DNA of 48,945 nucleotides from Pezicula radicicola. Its lineage: Eukaryota > Ascomycota > Leotiomycetes > Helotiales > Dermateaceae. The stretch is from assembly GCA_003008705.1 (NCBI GenBank), contig PDUO01000066.1, forward strand, positions 98,194 to 147,138. Reading direction: 5' to 3'. This document shows, piece after piece, positions 1 to 12,773 of the stretch (its first letter is position 1; the number at the start of each line of letters is the position of its first letter). The position numbers and the translations under genes are program-made. Under the pieces are notes generated by a model that was not told the origin of the DNA, made no database searches, and saw nothing but the letters and a program-made list of their open reading frames with translations.

Positions 1-3000
1 ATATTTAGTTTATTTTAATTTTAGTATAGTACTAGTTCTTTCTATTTCTATTCCTAAGTAATTAACTATAGGCCCTAGTCTTTTTATTTTAAAGTATTTC
101 TTTATAGTATTATAAAAGCTATTAATAGAGTTTATACTAGGGCTAATAATAGCTATATCATCTATAAAGATATATAGTATTATATTATTCTTTATAAATA
201 TATAGCTTTTAGCTAATAGGGATTTAAAGTTTAATTTATTAACTAGTATATCTATAAGAGTTAAAAACTATAGTCTAGTTAATTTCTTTAAGCTATATAA
301 TACTTTATTTAATTTAAGTATTATATTAGGATCCTTAATAAAATCTAAGGCTTATTTAAAGTATATAGATAGGTCTATATAACTTTATATAAAAGTAAAA
401 ATTATATCTATTATATATATATACTAATTATATAATATAGTTAATATAAAGACTATTTTCTAAGTTATTTATTTAATAATATTAATAAAGATATCTATAT
501 AGTTTAAACTATATAATTATTTAAAACCTTTAATTATAAATCTAGGTTTAAGCTTTATATAATTATTAGGTAATTCTTTAATTTTAAAAACCTATCTAGT
601 TTTTAATAGTTTATAATTAAATATTTTATTATTATTTACCTCTTCCTAAGTATATTATATATTTAGAGAATTATATTTATTATATATAGCTATAGTCTAC
701 TATTTATTATAAGGACTATTAATAACTTTATTATATATCTTAGGATCTTTAAATATAAAATTCTATAGCTTTTTAATTATAACTTTTTATATAGAGTTAT
801 AATCTTATATAACTTATTAATTAAAATCTAGTTTATAATTTAAATCTTCTTTTTTAGACTCTAATATAATATTATAAGCTAATATATTATAAAAGTTATT
901 AAAATTATTATTCCCTCTATTAAAAGATATTAAATAGACTATTAAAGCTAGCCTATAAGGGAAGTTTCTGACTTTACTAAGGCCTTCTATAGCTTTAGGG
1001 CTCTTTAGTATATTTAGACCTTATAAATTAATATTTAATTTCTTAAGTATAAAGATATATTTAGGATCTAGTTTATCTAGACTAGTATTATTATCTATAA
1101 TAGATCTATTTATAGGTCTATTTAGTCTTATAAGATTAGCTACTAGTATTACAGAAGGTAGTAAATTATAGAATAATTTATCTTTACTTTATTCTTAACT
1201 TTCTTCTTCTTTTTCTTCTTTTATATTACTAGTATTAGTATTAATATTATTACTAGTATTATTATTAGTATAGTTATTTAAAGAGTTTATAGAGTTATCT
1301 ATATTATCTATAATAAAAGGAATAGAATTATTTATATTTATATTAAAATTATCTTTATAAATTAAGTCTTCTTTTATTATTATATCTCTAGAACTAATAA
1401 CTTTATTTAATATAGGAATATAGACTAGATAATTATTAGAAGACTTAAAGCCTACTAAAATACCTTTATTAGCTTTATTAGTTAATTTACCTCCTTTAGA
1501 CCTAGGAGGGGCTTTCTTATATTATAAAGTATAAGTAAGAGATCTTAATATTCTTATATAATTTATATTAGGCTTAGTATTTATAATAGCTTTATAGAGA
1601 GTTTTATTTATAATAGAATTATAAATATAATTTTTTATATATACTATAGACTATACTATATAAGACTATAGTTTTAGAGGAATATATTTTTATTTATAGA
1701 AAGCTATAATCCTTTCTATAATAAATAGATTTAGTCTTTTACTTATACTATTCTATATAAAGGTATAAGGACTAGTATATTTAATTATAATACCTTAATT
1801 ATTAAAGTATTACTTAGCTTTTAATAATTTAAATTTAGTTATATTATTTAGTTTAAAACCTTTTATACTAGTTTTAAATTATATAGCTATTAGTATATAA
1901 AAGCTTATAATATTATTTATAACTTCTAATTTAAATCTAATAAGATAAATCTATATAGCTTTAATCTTTCTATAAATAAAAGTTTATATATACTTTTCTT
2001 CTTTTAAGTCTTTAATCTTAATAAGGTCTAATATATCTAAATTAAAGAAAGTAAGTATATCTTTAGGGACTTTTAAAGGTTTTCTATTAATTATTTCTTT
2101 AAATTTTCTATAGTAGTAAGGATTATAATTAATTATTTATTTATTCTTCTATAAATCTAAATTAAGATTATTTATATAGTTTATAGTTTTATATAAATAA
2201 TCCTTATTTAAATACCTTAAGTATTTATATAATATATCTAAACTATTTTCTATTATAATACTTTCTATACTAAATAAACTATTTACCTTATATATAATAG
2301 ATTCTAATTTAATAAAATTAATTAGAATATTTAAATAATAAGTATTACTTTATTATACTACTTCTATCTTAGTTTTAGACTTATATTTTAATATAATATT
2401 ATTTCCTTTAAATAAAATAATCTAACTTTTATTAATTAACTCTCTAAGGTTTATTAAAATATATTTTATATTAGAAATATAGTTTATATTAATTATTACT
2501 AGTTCTTTATTATCTATTAAAATAAGTATTTTACTTATAACTTTAATAGATATTCTAATATTATTAACTATAGTTATAGACTTATTATTAACTTCTACTA
2601 AGTTTATAAACTAATCCCTATTAGGAGTATAGTACTCTATAACTCTAGAGTCTAATATAATCTTATTATCTAAATATTTATATTTTTTATTAATATTAGT
2701 CTTTATAATAATAGTATAATTACTAAGGTTTATAAGATCTAAATTATTAATATTAGAATTATTACTAAAAGTAGATATAATAATTTTATTAGAAGACTCT
2801 TTAGTAGCTTCTTTATTTTTATCCTTAGTATTATCCTTATTTTCTTTAAATTTAGATTTATTCTTAGACTTAGATTTAAACTTAGTCTTATTATTATTAG
2901 ACTTATTTTTAGTCTTTAATTCTAGGTATTTAATAAAATATATAGTCTCTATATATCCTTTCTTTTTATAACTAGTATAAAAAAAGCCTTTATTATTATA

Positions 3001-3700
3001 AACTTTATTAGTTATTAAATCTATATTAGATTTTATTCTAACCTCTTCTAAAATTAATTTAAATATAAACTTAAGTAAATTAAGTATCTTTAGTTCTTTA
3101 TCTAGTTCTTTAAATTTTCTAAAGGTAAAGGAGTTAAAAGAACTAGTTAATTCTTTAAATAGAATATAAACTATAAATATATTATTTAGTTTATATCTTA
3201 AGTCTTTTAAATAAAGACTAGATAATTATATAATACTAGTATATTTATCTATATTAGAATAAGACCTATAGTTAGCTTCTATAAGCTTATTAAAATATTT
3301 ATCTACTAGTTTTATACTAGTTTTATTAAAGGTAATTTTAATAACCTTATAAAAATTATTAATATTTAATTTATCTTTAAATCTTTTAATTATTTCTAAA
3401 TTAACTATAAATTATAAAGTATTTAATACCTTAGTATTATTCCTTTTATAATTAAACTCCTTTTCTATATATTTTATAACTAGTTCCTTATTAAATAGTT
3501 CTTTAGAATTATAATATAAGTATTTATTATAAGTATTTTTAAAGTTATCTATATAAGGTATAAAACTATTTATTTTAAGAAATAAGTCTATATTTATTAA
3601 TTACTCTATATAATTAGAGTAACCTAGTAGTTTATCTCCTTTAAAAGAAATAATAAAAGAAGAAATTATTTTATAATTAAATAAATTTACTTAGTAAGTA
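1..3700 (-). mobile_element. Ty1/copia retrotransposon, heavily RIP-degraded, cut by window start
   Basis: Read on the minus strand, this shows the Ty1/copia order. Gag lies at about 3690-2940. A decayed zinc knuckle follows at about 2990-2941; it reads FFYTSYKKKGYIETIYF, with Cys positions now Phe or Tyr. The protease motif lies at about 2672-2616 and reads ILDSRVIEYYTPNRD, where the family has a DSGA-like core. The reverse transcriptase catalytic box FIDDI lies near 173-151, followed by an LGPIVNYLGI-like stretch at about 90-50. The RNase H end would lie left of the window. There is no long open frame, and TAG, TAA and TGA are scattered throughout. CA and TG dinucleotides are almost absent (I find one CA and no TG in the first 600 bases), which fits saturating RIP on both strands. 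The class call rests on domain order and motifs. I could not define LTRs. Confidence 0.85.
2935..3690 (-). pseudogene. copia gag relic with decayed CCHC zinc knuckle
   Basis: This is the nucleocapsid/capsid part of the left retroelement, whose normal role is to package the element's RNA. The frame begins around a phrase reading FKGDKLLGYSNYIE and passes through helical, Lys- and Leu-rich sequence. It ends in the zinc knuckle and a basic KTKNKSNNNKTK tail. At least three in-frame stops occur, at positions where related gag proteins have Trp, Lys or Gln. Cys codons of the knuckle read as Tyr (TGC or TGT to TAC or TAT), the G-to-A change expected of RIP. It cannot be functional. The gag assignment comes from position, the knuckle and resemblance to fungal copia gag proteins. 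Confidence 0.7.
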
Positions 3701-5585
3701 AATAGTACTATTTATAGTAATATACTATATAAGGTCTAATATAGTATAAAAACTAAACTAATATTAATAGTTTAATTTTATAGTTTTATAAACTTCTTTA
3801 ATCTAGTTATTTAAAAAAGTTTATAAATTTAATTAATTTTTAAATTTAATTTAATTCTAGTTTTAGTACTAAGTAAGATATATAATTTTATTTAGTTTAT
3901 ATAGACTATATATATATTATAGTACTATATATAAACCTTATATTAAGCCTCTAATAAAAATTAAGCTTACTAAAATATAAACCCTCTACTACTTATATTA
4001 AGTAGAGGTATAGACCCTATATATTAAGTTTAACTAAAGGTTTATTTTTATATATAAATAAAACTAGAACCTTAGGTCTTAAATTATATTATACTATATA
4101 AATATTCTTATTTCTTTATAATAGAAATACTATATATATATATTTATATAATAAGAGGATTTAAATACTAGTCTTATATAGACTTAGTTTATACTACTTA
4201 TATAGTAGTAATTTATATTCCCTTAATATCTATTAAAATAGAGAACCTCTATAAGAGGATTTATAACTATAGTCTAGTTTAATACTAGTACCTATAGACT
4301 ATTAAAGGTTTCTCTTAAATAATCTACTAGCTTAAAATATAGTTTTTTATACTTCTTATTAATAGATTAAATAAAGTACTAATTTAACTTTTCTTATAAT
4401 AAATATCTAATTAAATATACTACTAATATAAAGGTATATAGCTAATATAATAAAGTAGTATATAATAATATAAATATACCTTCTCTAAGGATAACTTCTT
4501 ATAGAACTTATATATTTAGAAATTACTATAATATAAACTAAATAAAAAGTTATAAAGTAGATATACCTTTTTATAATAATATATTCTTTAATTAAGAATA
4601 AGATTATACTTATATATTAAAGTTTAAAGATAAATACCTTTATATATAATTAAAGCTATAATACTTATTATAGGTAATATAATTATATAAAAATATTATA
4701 TTTATAGATAGCTATATAAATAAACTAATTACTACTTCCTTTATACTTAGTAGAGTCTAGTTATAGAGACTTAGATTAAAGGGCTTTTATACTCTCTAAG
4801 TAATAAGAATAGAGATAGAGAATACTTATAGAGATTAATATAGTCTCTATATAGATATATAGATATTACCTCTAAAATACTAATTAATAATACTCTAGGC
4901 TTATAACCTATTAGGTTATAAACTATAAGTATAGAGTAGATTAGGGTAGGTAAATAGATAGGATAGATATAACCTAAAGTATATTATAAATATAGAGTAA
5001 TAAAAGATATATTAAATAAAGTTATAATAGATAAATAAGAGGTAATAATATATAGAACTAAAGACTTAAATTTAAAGATATCTATCTAATAAGAAAGAGA
5101 GACTATTTATATATAAAAGGCTAGTTATAAATATTATTATATTTAGTATTAATTAAGTTATATAAACTACTAAGTTAGAAAAGTTTTATTATATTATATA
5201 ATATAATTATATACTATAAATACCCTGTAGCTATAGTAACCTTTAGTGGTTATTAAAGCTCTATAATAATATTTACTACTTTTATCTATAACTCTAGCTA
5301 TACTAGTTATATAACCTTAGTTCTTATATTATATACTTCCTTATTAGGAATAGTATATATAAGACACTAAACTAGCTAAATTAAATAGATAGGGAAGGAG
5401 AAAACTAAACTAGTAGTTTTCTAGTTATAAACTAGTTTCTAGTTAAGGAAGATTAAGTAAGAATAAGAAGATCTAATTAAGTAAACTAAATAAAGTAATT
5501 TATATAAGTTTACTATTTAAGTAATCTATACAACTATAGACTTATAATATATATAGTATTTTATTTTATATAGTATTTTATTTTA
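3701..5585. repeat. AT-rich, RIP-saturated block without readable coding sequence
   Basis: Almost entirely A, T and short C or G pairs, with CA and TG nearly missing. The 5-prime LTR and leader of the left element may lie here, possibly with other nested repeats. I could not find convincing terminal repeats. A short hairpin (CCTCTAC...GTAGAGG) sits at about 3981-4006. At the right edge the phrase TATAGTATTTTATTTTA occurs twice in tandem, at about 5552-5585, immediately before composition switches to normal. Confidence 0.6.
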
Positions 5586-7230
5586 CTAGCTCCGATTAGA
5601 TTGAAGCTAGGCTTGAAATAGTTTAGATCGGATCGAAGCCTAAGTTAAACTAGGTTAGAGCGGGCTTAGAGATACTCGGTGCTGCTCGGAGCCTCGTTTA
5701 AGCCTTGTTCAAGCCTTGCTCAAGCGCCCTACCTATAGGCAGTACAGTATCCCCAGACAAACTTTCGATTTCTTGACCAATCCCCTCTTGTTTTAGCTCG
5801 GGCTATCGCGGTTTGTTTGCAGGCAGGGTTCATCCTTTCGATCATCCAGCCATGGCTCAGCTTGTAGAAGGGTCTGGATCAGTGGATATCTTCTGGTCAT
5901 TGCACGGCATGGTTATCGGGCCGATCTAGGCACTGCATATTCCGGGAGTGGACATCTTTACTGACGAGGGATACGAGTCTTGGGTTTTAAGGACGCTCTG
6001 GTATATAATCTTTAAGTTAAATGATTTAATGAATATCCTAGGCTGTTTTAAGCGCTAGTGATACATGTCATCGAATTCTACCTTTCTTCTTTTCCTAACT
6101 ATACTTTGGTTTAATACATACGGATATTAATAGAAATGGTGGAACTCTAGGTTGAGAATCAAGAACAACTCTTCCAACTACGACTAGATAGGTATACCAA
6201 ACTCTATCCTCTCGCCATTATATTGTATTTTCAACCACAGTTGCTACCCCAACGCCGAAACTGGTTTACGGGGATTGGCCTCAAGTGCGGTTAAGGAATA
6301 GATCTCAACAAAAGATATTGAGAAAGGCGAAGAGGTAGATGTCACTTAAACTTTTATATTAGTAATTTAGATACAATTAGGGAGCAGTGTATTGAGTAAT
6401 TGAGGGCCTGGTTGGGAAATAAGTGCAATTGCACTAGATGCCGGGGCGAGTGACAATAGAGGAGCTTTCTTTGTGTAGGAAGGAGTTTGCTTGTTAGCTA
6501 TTACATAGACACTGTGTGTTCATTGGTCTGGTCATCTTTTGTGGCCGAACGATAACAGACATGAAATGATCTATTAGGTTTACCAGCTGTCATCAATCAT
6601 GTCACCTCTAGCCTAGATATCCAAATGTCGCTGTAACGGAATCAATAAGATTTTCATTGTGGGCTATAATTGCTTCTCCTTTTTCGGGCCTTTTGACCAC
6701 CAATTTTGTTTTCTATTGTAGCGCTCTACGCGCAATGCCTCTACATCCGAAATGCCTCATTTTATATAGGATTCGGGCACCAATTGATGCCCAACTTGTA
6801 TATATAAAGGCCTACTGCCTCCTACTCATTTTTTCAGAATCAGACAATTCAGACTATCATTCGACTTCCCACATATTGTGCTTGAGAGTTTATATAAGGT
6901 TAATATAAGTAAGATGTCTTGTACGGCTTCTTTTCTAGAGGTATCTAGCTTCTGGCTAATAACACTAGGTTGCTATTATTATCTGTGTTATAAAATCTAT
7001 TCTCCTTAGTATTTAGTAATTTCTTAAAAGAGTACAAGGATTATTTGTGAGATAGTTCTTAATCTAAGGAATTGTCATTTATTAAAGTAAAAGAATTTGG
7101 AGTCTTTAGGATATAGAACACAACGGAGTTGAGAATTATTTTTCTAGTTATTATTGCTCTTATACTTTAGAGCTAGGATCTAATTGAGAACTGAAGATTT
7201 TCTTAGCCTCTAGCTAACCTGTTATATATA
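5586..7230. other. Gene-poor stretch of normal composition
   Basis: Composition rises abruptly after about 5585. At 5700-5725 an 11-bp phrase (AAGCCTTGTTC, AAGCCTTGCTC) is repeated in tandem. A possible start codon with a short frame lies near 5852 (MAQLVEGSGSVDIFWSLHG) and ends in a stop after about 25 codons. I do not recognise it. A frame of 83 codons at 6657-6908 has no recognisable similarity. I see no supportable gene. Confidence 0.4.
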
Positions 7231-7583
7231 TAGTCCCTGGCCGCTGGAGTAGGTTACCTTCTTTAGAACGCCTCGAATCAAGGCTAGTACAGCTGTTTAT
7301 ACCTTGTTTTCAAGACTGGCAAGGTGTTTTGTAAGGGAAAATAACGATATTCTCCCCTTTTCACCTTAGCTTAGTACTTAATCAACTCACCGAAATATTT
7401 CTATTTAGATCTCCTCCCTTGTTATGTGTTCTACTGAGCCCGCTTGGAGCCATTGAAGGAAAGCGATGTATTTCTAAAGCTCCGAGTACAAATGAGAGTA
7501 TAATCAACGTATTAGGAGGTATGTTGCTTTGCGGTATATACGGGTGAGAGGAAGAGCCGACACATCCCGGCGGCCAGGGACTG
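7231..7583. mobile_element. MITE-like element, 353 bp, Tc1/mariner-type ends with TA target duplication
   Basis: The left end reads TAGTCCCTGGCCGCTGG. The right end, reverse-complemented, reads CAGTCCCTGGCCGCCGG. Fifteen of the first 17 positions match, including a 13-bp perfect core, and both mismatches are C/T. The element is flanked by TA at 7229-7230 and TA at 7584-7585. A CAGT start and a TA duplication are typical of the Tc1/mariner superfamily. The 353 bp hold no transposase, so this is best called a non-autonomous element. A 68-codon minus-strand frame inside has no recognisable similarity. The ends are seen directly; the superfamily is inferred from the end sequence and target site. 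Confidence 0.7.
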
Positions 7584-7585
7584 TA

Positions 7586-9440
7586 CAATAGACGAAGCCT
7601 AATTGTTAGTAGTGGCTCGTGCAGCCCTGCTAGTGAGAATTAGCTTAGCGACATTCAAGGATTTGATTGTACTCCGTAAAGACATCCTCATCCGGGCTGT
7701 TAAACTGTATATTTCTCACAGTAGTCGTGATCTATTACTTGGTATATATCATTTTTTTCTTCAAAGTAAAAGAGTTTTATACTGTAAGACTTACTGTAAC
7801 AGCTGTTCACATTCAACGTAAGTAAATCTTAATTCTTTGGATGGACCCACCCAAACTACACCAGCGTAACCCTTCTACCAAGCGCTCTGCAACTTATCAA
7901 GCACCCACCTCCTACAATATCATTAGGTTATCTGACGAGCTTCTCCCTACACAATAGCGGCTCCCTAGGTTTTGATTCTTATATATTTTCCTACATTCCA
8001 AAGTTCTTTTTCGAGTGTCTTTTCGTTGGAAAGTAGAAATAGACTCGATGGTAGAATAATGTCGGCCTAGGGGGGTACTATATACATATAGGAACAGGAG
8101 TAGGTTGCGCGTACAATTCATGCGTATAAATACACATAAACAGCCTGATTTTAGCAACACTTTTCTACTACCTTATACATATCCTGCCGGCAAAGAAACT
8201 ACAAGCATTTCCACCATCCAATACGTACAGCAAAATGTTCCAAGTCTTCCTGTTGCACTCCGTTGATAACCTTAAAACGCTTATGATTCCCCTAGGAACC
8301 GCTTCTCAATAATTATCTCCTTAGCAACTGCCTCGCCCACCCTGCTTCCTAGTTTAAGAGTTATAAAGGAAGCGTCCGAATTATTATCTATAGTACTAGA
8401 GCTTAATAGAGGCATTTTAGAGGTAATAGGGGATATAATATAGAAAGGCTAAACAAGAAAACAAATAGTATATACTAAGGCGTAGTGTAGGTATATAGGT
8501 AGGTAGGTATAAAGGCGTTGTTGTAGTGTATAATAGTTGTAAATATAATAATGCTAGGAAGGAGTAGCCTTGCCTTAGTTAATAAGTTTCGGTCAAGAAG
8601 TGCTGTCACGTGTGTTACTCCTTAATAAATTGTGGTTAAGACATGTTGTTACGTATGTGTGCCAGATGGTAGGAGTTGTCGTTTCGTAGATTAAAACCTA
8701 CCCTACATCTGCTTTGCTCTAAGGGAGAGACGAGTCTACCGCGCCCGGCTTTCTCTGGTCCCAATTCCCACTGATAGGCCATCTTTCGCCTCTTTAGCTA
8801 GTGATCAGCTACACCTGAGGATACAAGGGCATGGGCTGTTACGCTACGGCCGTAGAGAATGAACTCTGACAGTAGGTGTAAATGATTTCAGATAACAAGG
8901 ACAACAGGTTTGTGTATTCGGCCGAACAAAATAGCATTTTTCTCACAGACAAGGTCCGAAGATAAGTTGAAACCTATTATGTTCACGATGCCAACAGAGC
9001 GGAGCTAAGGGGTCTGCCTAGAGCCAATCATAATTGACAAGTGCTACAACAAGAAGGTTGGTGTCCATAGATCGTCGGATTGACCATCGGCCATGATCGT
9101 GCAGACCACCTTGCTAGTAAGATTGAAGCCAGAGGGTCACCAAAAGCTGAATCAAAACCAACAAGATGTTCGACCAATGGACACTAGTGTAGTGGCTCTG
9201 ACGCACTACGCATGACCAGGTATACCAGAGGTCTTCAGACAAGGTATTGTGTGATCCCGAAGGACGAGAAGAGCCCCAAATGCTACAGCTACAGCTGCTC
9301 CTCGGGGATCCCGAGGAAAGTCGTAGAGAGAAGAAGAGTACGTACATCATACACAAGATGGCCGGCCATTGGGAAAGACAAAGTATGTTCGCGAAGGTAG
9401 AAGATTTCCAGAAGCAAACAATGAGAGGGAGAAGATGAAG
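7586..9440. other. Intergenic stretch, no supportable gene
   Basis: A frame starting near 7840 (MDPPKLHQRNPSTKRS) closes after about 38 codons. Other open stretches are short and have no recognisable motifs. A 44-codon minus-strand frame at 8281-8415 is listed separately. The rest looks like decayed intergenic or old gene sequence. Confidence 0.4.
8281..8415 (-). pseudogene. Short uncharacterised frame, possible C-terminal relic
   Basis: A 44-residue minus-strand frame begins MPLLSSSTIDNNSD, continues LKLGSRVGEAVAKEIIIE and ends KRFLGES before TAA. The second half looks like an amphipathic helix with balanced charge, unlike random translation of this AT-rich sequence. It may be the tail of an older gene. 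I do not recognise the family, and no other exon is visible to its right. The call is weak. Confidence 0.2.
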
Positions 9441-9448
9441 GAGGAAGA

Positions 9449-9484
9449 AAGAGAAGAAAAGAGAGAGAGAGAGAGAGTGTGTGT
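9449..9484. repeat. GA microsatellite running into GT
   Basis: A purine tract of GAA and GA units changes into a (GA)n run and then a short (GT)n run. It makes a low-complexity Leu/Ser/Phe stretch in a 173-codon minus-strand frame across it, which I do not accept as a gene. Confidence 0.9.
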
Positions 9485-9784
9485 GACGGCCGAGAGAAGT
9501 TTGAAATAGTGTTGGGGAGTCAGGTGCCGCGTTGATTAGCCGATGGGTAGGAGACCGGAGGGGGACATCACGTATGGGGGATCCTGTCCCAGCCGCAGCA
9601 GAAGCAGAATCCCTAGAATCCCCGCGAGTCAACATTGAACATTATACTAGTGGCGACAGTAATGGTAATGGTAGTGGTGAAGGTGAAGGTGAAGGTGCAG
9701 AGACCCAACGCGAGATCGCTGTATAGTACTGTATAAGCTGACTGCAGCCTTTTGTCAGGACTCTATAGGAACCAAACCTAGCAC

Positions 9785-9840
9785 ACAACACACAACACAA
9801 CACATACCTGCCTACCCACCTACCTACCTACCTACCTTAC
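9785..9840. repeat. CA-rich and (ACCT)n simple repeat
   Basis: CACAACACAACACA-type sequence is followed by CTACC/CTACCTACC tetranucleotide units. It marks the left edge of the GT-rich minisatellite-like tract that starts about 60 bp further on. Confidence 0.85.
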
Positions 9841-9889
9841 ACCAACCAAGCGATCGAGTGCCCGAGTGAATCATGTACACAAAGCTGCG

Positions 9890-10455
9890 AGCTGGCAAGG
9901 GCACAAGTCTGAGCCTGCGCTCTGAAATCTGACGTCCTGGGTTCTGAAGTACGGGGCTCTGAGCTGGAGGCTGTACGCTGTAGCCCTGGGAAGGAGTGGT
10001 GATACGTGGTGCACCAGTAGTGGAAATGCTAGGTACTGGGTACTGGGTGTTGGGTGTGAGGTGCTAGGTGCTGCAGATACTTGTGGTCTAAGAATACCGA
10101 TTATGATATTTAGCTGTGGTGTTGGGTGGTGGATATACTGGGCTTTGAGCTTTGGGCTTTGGGCTCTGGAAAGGTGGTGGATGATAGCAGTGCTAGGTAT
10201 TAGGCGGTGGACGGTGGGCATTGCAAATACTAGGTGATAGAATACTTGGCTCTGTGCTCAGGCTTGGTGCTGTGCTCTGGAAAGCTAGGTGCTGGAAAGG
10301 TGATTGATGAACTGTGGAAACACCGGGTGACGGAAATACTGGGTGTTGAATGCTTGGTGCTAAGCGGTGGAAACACTGGATGATGGGCTTACTGGGCGCT
10401 ATAGATACTTGGGCTCTGGTAATCTGGTTGTGGTACGGTACTTGGCTCTGGTGAT
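9890..10455. repeat. Degenerate GT-rich minisatellite-like tract
   Basis: About 560 bp built from imperfect copies of phrases such as GGTGCTGGAAA, TACTGGGTG, TGGGCTTTGGG, GGTGGAAACACTGG and CTAGGTGCT. Spacing is irregular, about 12-30 bp. The strand is strongly G/T-rich. The 116-codon frame on the other strand (Pro-, Ser- and His-rich) is a by-product of the repeats. No unit is perfect, so this is an old tract or one built by slippage and conversion. Confidence 0.65.
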
Positions 10456-11640
10456 GGACGATAATCGAGTTCTTGTTTCATTTTGTACGTTAAAAATATA
10501 AATTTCTTTCTACAGCCATCCGACTTCAAACCTGAACCACCACACAGATAAATCATGGACCCCATGTTCTAACCCACCAAATATTCGCTGGTGGAATTGC
10601 GACAACCGAGTTTCTTTGGGGGTATTATTCCGACAAAACCTTCGGGGAACTACGGTAATTCGATTTTGTATGGATCAAAAACTGCTACAATAGAGGAACC
10701 AGACTGAATCTATTAGAAGTATTAGCTCTTAGTGCTACAAATTGTATGGCTTAATGTTGTCCTAGTTGCATTTTTCAGTTCTTTTCGCACAACTTCACAG
10801 CCGCGTCTATCAACAGGTTTCTGTGTCGTGAAATCTATCACAGCTACAGGCCAGCAGCTTTCTCAGCCAGACGCAAGGAGCTGTCTGTCGGTGATAAAAC
10901 CGCAATTGGGCTCTCAAAGTTGGTATACATTGTTCAAAAACATATCTCGTCTTAGAGCGTCGACGACGTGATGTGTCCGGATCGCCACTATTCAGGTGGT
11001 TTCAGAGACCGCTTAACTTTCGCCTAGCAAGATTGTGCTACCGGAATATTAATTTCCTAATACAAATACGACCTGTAAAAAGCATTAACTACCTACAGAA
11101 AGACAAAGCAAGGGATAAGTAGCGATTCTAGTTAACTTTAAGTTTCTCATCAACCTCCGACAGTTTATGTTGATACTGTTGGCAGCATTATGACTCTAGA
11201 TACGATCCTATACAATTGCGCTGTTTTTTCCAGCGAGGTTGAGTCTGGGAGAAATAATATAATCAAATAGTTTTATTCGAAACTGTGGTTTAGAGCATGG
11301 CCGGTCGATTTGACCGACGCTACTATGAACACGACATTTACAGGCCTTGAGAGCACGATTACAAAAGATCTGGTAAAGACTCCAATGAGGGCAGTAAGAG
11401 CGCCAAATATAACCAGAAGTTCGTAATCAACCGAACCAGAGGTTGTTCCAATGGATGTGGCTATACAGAGAAGACTAGCATGCTGGCCACGTGATAACAT
11501 TTCAGTTGCCGACATATACAACCTACAGAGACGAGAAGGTGATTTAAGTTATTAATTGTACACTTGGTACACTAAAAAATAAACCAGGGGGAGGAAGGGG
11601 GGTGGTGGGGGGTAACTGGCGGTCGCCAGGCTGCCGATGT
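10456..11640. other. Intergenic stretch, no supportable gene
   Basis: Two short frames, at 10732-10971 (+) and 11273-11521 (-), lack recognisable motifs. The second has one hydrophobic stretch (LLVIFGALTALIGVF) and could be a decayed membrane-protein exon. I would not annotate either. A G-rich run lies at about 11586-11612. Confidence 0.35.
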
Positions 11641-11646
11641 GGCTTA

Positions 11647-11870
11647 CTAAGGCAAAATGGTTCCTTCTGTATTTACAATATTTGTGTGCTTGTTATTTTT
11701 CTTCTGCTTCTACCATAAGATGAATAGGACACCAATAATCACGAAGAAAACAGTAATAACAATACCAGCAAGGCCGCCGCTTGATGTTTTAGACTTCTTT
11801 CTAGAGGATTTAGACTTTCCGAGGACGAGTGAAGTGAATTGTAGGAGGGGAAGAATATATAGAGGAACGA
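11647..11870 (-). pseudogene. C-terminal relic of a single-pass membrane protein
   Basis: On the minus strand one frame reads a basic/Ser juxtamembrane segment (KSKSSRKKSKTSSGG), then a hydrophobic segment of about 20 residues (LAGIVITVFFVIIGVLFILW), then an in-frame TAG. After the stop comes a Lys/Asn-rich tail (KQKKNNKHTNIVNTEG) ending in TAG at 11647-11649. The layout of Ser-rich linker, one membrane span and short charged tail is common in fungal cell-surface proteins. The stop directly after Trp would fit CAG to TAG. The extracellular part cannot be followed upstream. The membrane-span call is from hydrophobicity, and the family is unknown. Confidence 0.45.
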
Positions 11871-12773
11871 TTTATTGAGTATTATAGATGGCTTATTTTC
11901 GCTCGCCTAGATGAGGTTGAGAAGGTTGCTGAAGTAAACTTCTGTGAGCTCCTAAACTTTAGAATGAGAATTCGAATAGACCACTCGGCTGTAGTTAATT
12001 AAATGGAGAACCTCGGCAGTGATATTCTTGTTTGGTTTTCTAATTCTATTATGAAGCCTACCGCATGCATATATCACCTGCTAAAAGTCATCACTGGAGG
12101 TAGATTTGATATGGCGGATAACGATATATGTTCTCGGCTCTAGGTCCGTATGTTTGTGAATATATCTTGGGAGACTGCCGCGATTAGTAGAATTAAGATG
12201 ACTTATCAAGTGACTATTGCGAAGGATAAATTATAAAGTAATAGCCCTGGCCCAAGCTTTTCAATCTAGTAAAGCTATGTAGGATCACCTTAACGATTGC
12301 TACGACTACCAGCTCGATAGGATCAAGCTTGAGGAATAAGCATCAAAGCAATTGGAATACGATATATTGGGTAGGGTTAGCGGACGAGCGTGATAGGAGA
12401 TTCATGAGTGTGTTTGGCCATGAAGGGTAGAGTTAGGATGGCTGGTGGCTCACCGACACATATGAGCCTCTTATGAAAGCCAATAAAGCTGGCCGATATT
12501 CTGGAAAGGGTCAGGGAAGGGTGAGGGCCATACTGAGGCCCACCTACCGATGCACGGGGCAAACCATTTTTCAATCTCGACATTAAAACATCATCACTGA
12601 TGTTTTTCATTTCTGCAGACTGATTCTACCTACAACGTACTTCATACCGCATTGAACTTCCGGAATATATTACGAACCTTCGCACAGGTTCCGTACCACA
12701 TCGAACATCCTTTAGACCTCTCACCAGGGCGCCGGAATACGTAGGCCACTCGATCCCAAGGGCGATGAGAGTA
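11871..12773. other. Intergenic or decayed sequence
   Basis: A 46-codon frame begins near 12003 (MENLGSDILVWFSNSIMK) and a 77-codon minus-strand frame spans 12377-12610. Neither is recognisable. A pair of related phrases, CATACCGCATTGAAC and CGTACCACATCGAAC, lies at about 12643-12705. No gene is supported. Confidence 0.35.

Noticed and set aside
9114..9635. Minus-strand open frame of 173 codons
   Set aside because: Most of it translates GA/GT simple repeats into Ser/Leu/Phe runs, and there are no domain motifs.
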